A DNA stretch of 64,000 nt from contig JXTC01000079.1 in assembly GCA_002914845.1 (NCBI GenBank), forward strand, positions 312,309 through 376,308. Reading direction: 5' to 3'. Below the pieces are notes generated by a model. It had not been told where the DNA came from. It searched no databases and saw nothing but the letters and a program-made list of their open reading frames with translations. The translations under genes and the position numbers were made by a program. Source of the stretch: Trema orientale. Lineage: Eukaryota > Streptophyta > Magnoliopsida > Rosales > Cannabaceae. Positions 57,641 through 64,000 of this stretch are shown piece after piece (positions within the stretch are counted from its first letter, which is position 1; the number at the start of each line of letters is the position of its first letter).

Positions 57641-59279
57641 CAAGACCTTGCTTAGATAGGGTATATTCATATTTAATCTTGTATTTGATTTAGTTCATTG
57701 CACATGAATTCTCTTTGCATTGGCTCATACTTTTCAAAAGAGTTTTTAAACTATCTTAAGCTTAAAATAGTTATTTTATATAGAAGTTTGAAAATAGAAA
57801 ATAATAATTTTGAATGAGCAAAATATTTTTTAAAACATGATTTCTTAAGTTTAAATAAGTTACAAATATATTTAAAATCATGATTATTTGATATAGGCTA
57901 AAAAGAGATTTTCTATTTGCAAACTAGAATATGTTTCGGTATGAATACTTTCTAAATTATTGTTAAATATCTTTATGAATCTAAAATAAGTTTGCTATAG
58001 TCAAAATACTCTTTTCAAATTGATTTCTAATGCTTTTAAAGTGTTTAAAACAAGTTTAAAAGTCAATTTTTGAAAAACGTCAAAAGCTTTCTAAATCTGA
58101 AAAATAGCCAAATGCTGAAACTGCCAAAATAAGCAGGGTTTTCGGTCTACCGAAAATTCCACCGGTCTACTGATTCCTCTGTTTTTTATTTGTTATTTTT
58201 TAACGATTTTTTAGATCCGACCGTTACAACTGCACTTTCAACGGCTAGTATTTTTAGGTCGACCGAAAGTGCATTTTCGGTCCGAAAAATGATAAATTGT
58301 CTGTCTGATGGTTAGAAACGGCTAGTTTTCAATCAAGCTTATAAGTAGAAGCTATTTTAAGACTTGAAAAAGATTTTGCATGAACTAAAATTATTATCCA
58401 ACTACAGTCAAAGTACAAAAGCCTATTCTTACATTGAATTAACTTTCAAATCATATTAAGCCAATCTTAGAGTATCTATTGTGCATTGTTCTCAAATCTC
58501 CTAATCCAAAATTGTATTTTTTATTTTGTGAGGAGAGTTTATGAGTGTGTTCACTCTTATCTTGACAAAACTATTGAGTGTGAGGTGTGGTTGGCACCGA
58601 AGTCATAAACAACCAACGTGTATAGGTGAGGTTGCCACCAGAGTCAAAATAATTCGTGCATAGGTGAGGTTGCCACTAGAGTCAAAACAATCCATTTTAG
58701 GTGGGTTGTCACTGGAATCTAAACAACCCGAGTGTAGGTGAGGTTGTCACCGGAGTCTAAACAACCCGTGAGTTAGTGAGATTGGCACCATTATCTAAAC
58801 AATCCGTGTAAGTGAGGATTGGCACCAGAATCAAAACAATCCAAGTTAGGCATGATAGAGCCAGAGTCAAGACTATTATAAAGGCTATGGTGTACCTAAG
58901 AAGAATTCACTCCGTTTGTAAAAGAGTCGGTCAAGCCCACAATCTTGATCCGAATAGTGGAAGCTCAAAGCAAGTTGCCGAATGCCCGGGACGTAGGCAA
59001 ACCGTCGTGTTTGTCGAACCTCGTAGGCAAAATCGAGCTTGCACTTTCTCTATCTCTACACTCTTTACTTTATTACAAGCTATTTATTGGAGTGTTTGAT
59101 ATTTAGTGTGCTTAACATACTTGCTATTATTGCTATATATTTGCTATTAATGTTGATTTAGCTTAAAAGTTTCAAAATAGTGGCTTATGGTTTTATATAG
59201 TTGAAAAGTTTTCGCAAAAGTTTTAAAACCCAATTCACCCCCCTCCTTTGGTAATCAATCTTGGGCTAACGATTCCTAA
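57640..59279 (+). mobile_element. Solo-LTR-like sequence, Ty1/copia (SIRE/Maximus-type), copy 2
   Basis: Homologous to copy 1 (36440-37425) in 'TTTTCGGTC', 'CTGCACTTTCAACGGCTA', the TATA-like 'TTATAAGTAGAAG', 'GGGACGTAGGCAAACCGTCG' and 'CCAATTCACCCCCCTCC'. The likely 5' terminus is 'TGTCAAGACC' near 57638 and the likely 3' terminus 'CCTAACA' at 59279, but no 5-bp target duplication confirms them. It is longer than copy 1, partly because of the minisatellite. A 95-codon frame inside is not a gene. Confidence 0.68.
58580..58885 (+). repeat. LTR minisatellite, about 8 units
   Basis: Units of 36-38 bp (first 46) begin at 58580, 58626, 58664, 58701, 58738, 58776, 58812 and 58849, following GTGAGGTTG-CACC-GAGTC-AAACAAC. 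In a functional LTR this would fall downstream of the TATA-like box. Confidence 0.88.
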
Positions 59280-59303
59280 CATCTCTCTCTCTCTCTTGTT
59301 GAC

Positions 59304-60200
59304 TGATGGGTTTTTTGGTCACTTCATAAGCTATAGCAAAAAGCTGGTCAATTCTAAAGGATTTTTTGGTCACTTGATGAGCTACTGCTAGAGCAATAAA
59401 GGTGGTCAATTTTGAGCTAAAGCAATAAAAGTGATCTTAGAAAAGTCATTCTATAAAATAGTACTAAAAATTTCATTTTATCAAAACACTATTATCAAGG
59501 TCTATATACCCTTAAGTAGCCTAGTTAGCCCGAAAAGGAGAAAGAGAATTATGAGATAAATAAATTGAAAACATATATTATCATGTCCAAAATACGGGTT
59601 TGATCTTGAGCAATAATCTAAATCATATTTTGATTAATTAATTTTAAATTCTCAGATATAATCATCAAAAGAAAAATTTCTTAATTTGATCCCAAAACTT
59701 TGAAATATCACATTTTGCTCCTGTGAAGAATTATTATTATTTTTAGTATTATATTGATCCTAACTTTGAGAAAAGAGTATTCAAATAGACACTAGAAACC
59801 AAAAACCCCAAAAAAAAAAAAACATATAATTAACCATAGTTTTCGCCTTTTCGTTTTGTTCAAAACCTCCCTCCTTAAAAAAAGAAAAGAAAAGAAAAGA
59901 AAACAACAATTCCCTATATTTGATTTTTTTTTCTTTTTAAATGACCCTTGTCAACACAAGTTCTCAAATTAGTGAATATAAATTCAAATTTGTCCTCCAT
60001 AAATACTAAAAACTAAACTAAACAAATATAAACCTTAAAAACTTATCAAAGAAGATAAATAATGCATATTTTAATAGCCAAACATGATACAAACTATATA
60101 GGTTTGTGCTACTCTTTTCCACAATTTTTTAGGTTTTTATTTGTTTATTTGAGTTTTTCAATGTTTATAGAAGATAAATTTGTATTTTATCTATTCATGT
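59304..60200. repeat. Direct repeat, copy 1 (897 bp)
   Basis: Colinear with 62086-62916, starting 'TGATGGGTTTTTTGGTCAC' and ending 'TTTTATCTATTCATGT'. It contains an inverted-repeat MITE-like tail (about 59960-60200; 'AAATTTGTCCTCCATAAA' against 'TTTATAGAAGATAAATTT'). It carries about 80 bp that the second copy lacks (around 59765-59845). Confidence 0.9.
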
Positions 60201-60740
60201 TTAGCTTCTTGTGTTAAGCAAAGGAAATTTGACCATTGAAGTTGTGGTGTAACAATAGATATACCTTTCGTAGATTTTTTTCCTTCCTTCCACTCAATGG
60301 TCCAAATTCCCATAGCTGCACTTTGGCTCCCTGCTCCAGCTAATTGGTTATTGATGCATTAAAGTGTGCTAGCAAGTGAGTGGGGTGACACTAGGCCGAA
60401 AGCCGAGAGAGAATAGGTCAGACTAGAGAGAATAGGTCAGACCCGTATTATTCCTCGATAGAACTCGAGATTGATTGAAAAGTCGAAGGGTTCTAGGAGC
60501 GAGATAGGCATCACCTAATTCCCTTTTTCTTTTTTCTTTTTTCTTTTTATTTAACAAAAAAAAAGCAAGGGACTTTTTCTAAAGGGACCATTTAAACTCG
60601 AAAATCATGGAATCAATTTGGATTATAAAATAATAATTAAGATTGAAGGTGTAGAGTGAAACTAAATAATAATTAAGAGACTATTTTTTAGGAAACTAAC
60701 CCAAAAAAAATATAATAATAATAATATATTTTTACCAAAA
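60201..60740. other. Intergenic DNA upstream of the mL41 exon
   Basis: Includes a short tandem duplication 'GAGAGAATAGGTCAGAC' near 60402-60440. Could contain the promoter of mL41; nothing more specific is supported. Confidence 0.4.
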
Positions 60741-61030
60741 CGACGACCCAATAGAAGAGAAGTACTGGTTTTTCAATGTCGGCTACAGCTCCTCGACTGC
60801 GTATCGAATTCGGACGCGCCACAGAATCTTAAGTAGTTCAATAAATTTATAACAATCCTTCTTCTTCTTTTTCATTTTTCTTTCCCATTAAAAAAAACAA
60901 ACTTCTTTCCACAAATTATTTGAATTAAGCGAAATATAGAGAAAAATAAGAGTCTGATTGTATGGCTAACATTTTTTTTTCAAAGTTATTGTAATATTTT
61001 ATTCTACTTTTATGCAGTTTAGGGAAGAAA
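60741..61030 (+). promoter_or_regulatory. Putative leader of mL41 with a 5'-UTR intron
   Basis: A less AT-rich segment (about 60740-60832) ends at a possible splice donor AA|GTAGTT (60833). An AT-rich interval with a T-rich tract follows, then an acceptor TATGCAG at 61011-61017, 13 bp before the ATG. The leader contains an upstream ORF of 18 codons (from 60777, 'MSATAPRLRIEF..'). A leader intron is common in plant ribosomal-protein genes. The transcription start was not located. Confidence 0.45.
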
Positions 61031-61207
61031 ATGGCATTGGGATTGATATCAGGTATAGGAAGGGCAATGAGGAGAAAAAGGACATCTTTCCTTAACATTC
61101 TGTCTTCAAAGCTTGAACCAAGGGTTTACTACAAGGGAAAGAACTGCAAGCCAATCGGATTTCATACCCGCAAAGGTTCAATAACTTGCACTTTTACTAA
61201 TCTGTAA
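61031..61207 (+). pseudogene. Mitochondrial large-subunit ribosomal protein mL41 (MRP-L27 family), first coding exon or truncated copy
   Basis: The ATG at 61031 starts 'MALGLISGIGRAMRRKRTS', continues 'FLNILSSKLEPR' and 'YYKGKNCKPIGFHTRKG'. This matches plant mL41 (MPLGLI.G.GRA.RRKRTSSLDILSSKRAPRDYYKGKNCKPTGFHTRKGG), a structural protein of the mitochondrial ribosome of about 90 residues. After HTRKG the frame drifts into 'SITCTFTNL' and stops at 61205-61207. The expected tail (GYV..PEKLPNYVVPDL..) is not found in the remaining 2.8 kb. Either an intron with donor AAAG|GTTCAA at 61176 leads outside the window, or the copy is truncated. Unusual substitutions at conserved positions (D to N, R to L, D to V) favour a decaying copy. 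Confidence 0.75.
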
Positions 61208-61484
61208 GGGCAATATTTTTAACTCTCTCTAGGCCATAATAATCTGCAATCGAAAAAGATTTGAAATGAAATGAAACGAAGGAATTGTTTCTTTTTTCTA
61301 TCTATTCATGTGTTTTGTTATGCAATTAAGAAACATGTTCTTTTTTTTTTAATGGGTGAGAAAGGGGAAACATAGTCCTTAGATTCCTTATTCTAGTCTT
61401 TCTCAAACCTTATAAAAAAAAGTTTATGTTGTTGTGTTTTTCATTATGGATTAGTAAACGTACTACGTGTATTTACTCATTAAA

Positions 61485-62025
61485 AATCTGTTTGTGGTAT
61501 GGAGCTAGTTACTATTCAAATCAAGGAGCCCAGCATGGTTCACAGGCCCAACTCATATTTTATACTATGTCTAAGTGAGTCGTGTCTATGCCGGTCGAAT
61601 ATGGACTTGTACGGCCCAAAATATGGGCCTAATTTCGTTATTATTCTATGCTTTTATATTTTTTAATTTTATTGAGCATTAATATTTAATAGAAATTATA
61701 TTATCTCTTTGTTTTTTGTTAGATTAAAAAAGAAAAAAAAAACTTATTCATATTTTTTAAAAAATTTGAATAAATTAAAAGCATATAAATGACACTATTT
61801 AATTAGGATTTTTTTAAAAATTTTAATTAAGAGATATATTTAAAATTATATATATAATGGCTAAATACGGGCTTAACGTGGCCGGGGTAATGGGTCTATT
61901 GCTGAAACCCAACCCATCCCCTACTATATGTACCGAGCCAGCCTAAACCCGCATTAATGTGGGTTGGGACGGGCTGCTACTACTATGCCTTTTTTTCAAA
62001 ATGTGGGCCGACCCATATTGACCTA
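61485..62025. mobile_element. hAT-like element with GGGC/GCCC subterminal motifs
   Basis: 'ATTCAAATCAAGGAGCCCAG' and the GC-rich motif clusters at both ends (61500-61620 and 61870-62010) flank an AT core. Shares sequence with 57117-57255. Ends are not sharply defined. Confidence 0.5.
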
Positions 62026-62043
62026 TCTCTCTCTCTCTCTCTT

Positions 62044-62078
<35 letters not shown>
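62026..62078. repeat. (CT)n microsatellite, interrupted
   Basis: A CT run with one CTTTCTCCCT interruption. It adjoins the second copy of the direct repeat; a shorter CT run precedes the first copy at 59282-59296. Confidence 0.92.
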
Positions 62079-62082
<4 letters not shown>

Positions 62083-62085
62083 GGC

Positions 62086-62916
62086 TGATGGGTTTTTTGG
62101 TCACTTCATAAGCTATAACAATAAAGTTGGTCAATTTTGAAGGATTTTTTGGTCACTTGATGAGCTACTGCTAGAGCAATAAAGGTGGTCAATTTTGAGC
62201 TAGGCCAATAAAAGTGATCTTAGAAAAGTCATTCTACAAAATAGTACTAAAAAAGTCATTTTATCCAAAACACTATTATCTAGGTTTATATACCCTTAAG
62301 TAGCCTAATTAGCCCGGAAAAGAGAAAGAGAATTGGGAGATAAATTTACTGAAAACATATATTTTCGTAGCCAAAATTGGGGTTTGATCTTAAGCAATAA
62401 TCTAAATCTCATTTTGATTACTTAATTTTAAATTCTTAGATATAATCATCAAATTATATTTTTTTTTCTTAATTTGATCCCAAAACTTTGAAATATCATA
62501 TTTTTCTTCTATGAAGAATTATTATTATTTTTAGCATTATATTGATCCTAGTTTTCGCCTTTTCGTTTTGTTAAAACCCCCCTCCCTCCCTTTTTTTTTT
62601 AAAAAAAAAGAAAGAAAACTACAATCTCTATATTTGATTTTCTTTTTCCTTTTTAAATGACCCTTGTCAACACAAGTGGTCAAATTAGTGAATAGAAATT
62701 CAAATTTATCCTCTATAAATACTTAAAACTAAACTAAACAAATATAAACCTTAAAAACTTATCAAAGAAGATAAATAATGCATATTTTAATAGCCAAACA
62801 TGATATAAACTATATAGGTTTATGCTATTTTTTTTCACAATTTTTTAGGTTTTTATTTGTTTGTTTGAGTTTTCCAATGTTTATAGAGGACAAATTTGTA
62901 TTTTATCTATTCATGT
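62086..62916. repeat. Direct repeat, copy 2 (831 bp)
   Basis: Same order as copy 1 at 59304-60200: 'GAGCTACTGCTAGAGCAATA', 'AGAAAAGTCATTCTA', 'CCCTTAAGTAGCCTA' and 'TGACCCTTGTCAACACAAGT'. Both copies have the same MITE-like tail. They are 2.78 kb apart. Confidence 0.9.
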
Positions 62917-64000
62917 AAAACTCCTTAATTTTAAAAAGGGTAATTTGGTCATTTGAGTATCTGAAAAATAAAAGAAAATATATTTAAAAATTTGAATTCC
63001 GGGTTATACTGTGAAAATTTTTGAATTAGGGACTAATTTGCAAAACAGAAGGACTTATCTGACAAAATTTTCAAACCAGGGGCTTATTAACAAAACCATG
63101 TGTCCATTTATACCAGGACACGTGCTTCTCCTCTTTCCTTCTGCTCACCTTCTCTCTCTCCCTCCAACGACTTACCAGCCAAAAACGCCGATTTTCTGGC
63201 GATGCTCCGACGAGAGCCTTCCCGGTCGAATGGAGCCGAGCCACCTACCGCCGCCGATAGCTGGAGACCGGACGGAGCCAGGCCGCCACCCCTGCCGCTT
63301 GAAAGTCCACCGTTCGCCGGAAAAAGCCGAAAAACCATCACGGCTTCCGAAGCTCGCCGGCAACGATTCCGGTGACGTTTCGCCGTGAAATTGGTCCCTA
63401 TCAATTTGTCTCGTCGCGATCTTTCATCTGGTATATACATCTTAACTCAACATTGCCCAGATTGGATTTTATCATTTTTGTTAAATTTTGAGCAATTTTA
63501 TATTTATATTTAAATTTTACAATCCAAACGTTAGATCGTGAAATAAACCTCATATTTGTGATCTACTCGTGAAAACGAAAATTTTAATATATATATATAT
63601 TGCATATATTTGGTTTCGGGCCCAAAAAGCTAAATCGAAGAGTTCAGATCGTCTCGATTTGCATGTCGTGGGACCCGCATCCAAATTAGACAAATTATAT
63701 GTCTAACCTAGCATTTTTGGGTGCTTTGAATTCAGTGGTAAAGTCCGTTTCATGATCTGAAGCTCCGATTGAAAATCGAGTTTTCAAACCTATTGATCAA
63801 AAGGCTCGAAAAAGACGCCCGACCCTCCAAACGACACCCAAATGACGCCAAACTTTCTCCATATCCCCGTAGCACTATTTGGATACTCGATTGAGGTAGG
63901 GATTCGATTACTTGATCTTTAAAATCGATTTAATTTTGATTTTCACATATTTTGAATAAATATGGAATTTCGTGAAATTAATTATAAAAATTGTGTTTAT
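62917..64000 (+). mobile_element. Possible retrotransposon LTR or leader, running off the window
   Basis: 63100-63420 is strikingly GC-rich (many CCGCCG, GCCGG, CGCCGGA motifs), with overlapping frames on both strands and no domain. It is followed by AT-rich sequence and phrases such as 'TCGTGGGACCCGCATCC' and 'GACGCCCGACCCTCC', which recall long LTRs of plant Ty3/gypsy (Del/Tekay-type) elements. It could instead be a gene leader. No terminus is visible. Confidence 0.33.

Noticed and set aside
58580..58885. CRISPR-like array (regular 36-38 bp spacing)
   Set aside because: The whole unit repeats with drift and there are no unique spacers; it is a minisatellite inside a plant LTR.

Overview
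The window is AT-rich nuclear DNA of a flowering plant, most likely a eudicot. The evidence is an HD-Zip class I C-terminus, a plant-type mL41 mitoribosomal exon with a 5'-UTR intron, plant LINE, SINE and LTR relics, and a dense set of non-autonomous DNA transposons. There are no operons, CRISPR arrays or rRNA genes. Nearly all of the 64 kb is intergenic and built from nested, mostly dead transposable elements. Most short ORFs in it are shadows of repeats.

Layout: 1-158 is the 3' end of an HD-Zip I homeobox gene. 0.16-6 kb is AT-rich DNA with MITEs. 6.28-6.47 kb is a broken 14-3-3 fragment. 7-31.5 kb holds six copies of one ~240-bp MITE (here called family T, often beside TA runs), a four-layer nest (8.26-10.29 kb), a CACTA element split by an assembly gap (13.59-14.83 kb), a 1.8-kb hAT element that carries other repeats (19.33-21.16 kb) and a 1.65-kb fold-back (26.04-27.69 kb). 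32.4-33.3 kb has two tandem duplications. 34.93-38.09 kb is a Pack-MULE carrying shuffled exons of a PLAA/DOA1-like WD40 gene, itself invaded by a hAT and an LTR. 38.44-38.92 kb is a small TIR element carrying a GC-rich BAHD acyltransferase fragment. 39.9-42.3 kb has a long-TIR element, a hAT and a tRNA-derived SINE. 45.2-48.5 kb is a degenerate LINE on the minus strand. 52.2-57.7 kb is more MITEs. 57.6-59.3 kb is a second LTR of the same family, with an expanded minisatellite. 59.3-62.9 kb is a ~0.9-kb direct repeat flanking a lone mL41 first coding exon. The last kilobase has a GC-rich stretch like a retrotransposon LTR or leader.

Only the HD-Zip I gene (partial) and possibly mL41 look like host genes. 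The most interesting content is captured host-gene sequence inside transposons (PLAA-like, BAHD, gypsy-like) and long inverted repeats able to form hairpin RNA. Element boundaries were set by reading terminal inverted repeats and target-site duplications by eye. Family names T and A-D are local labels.
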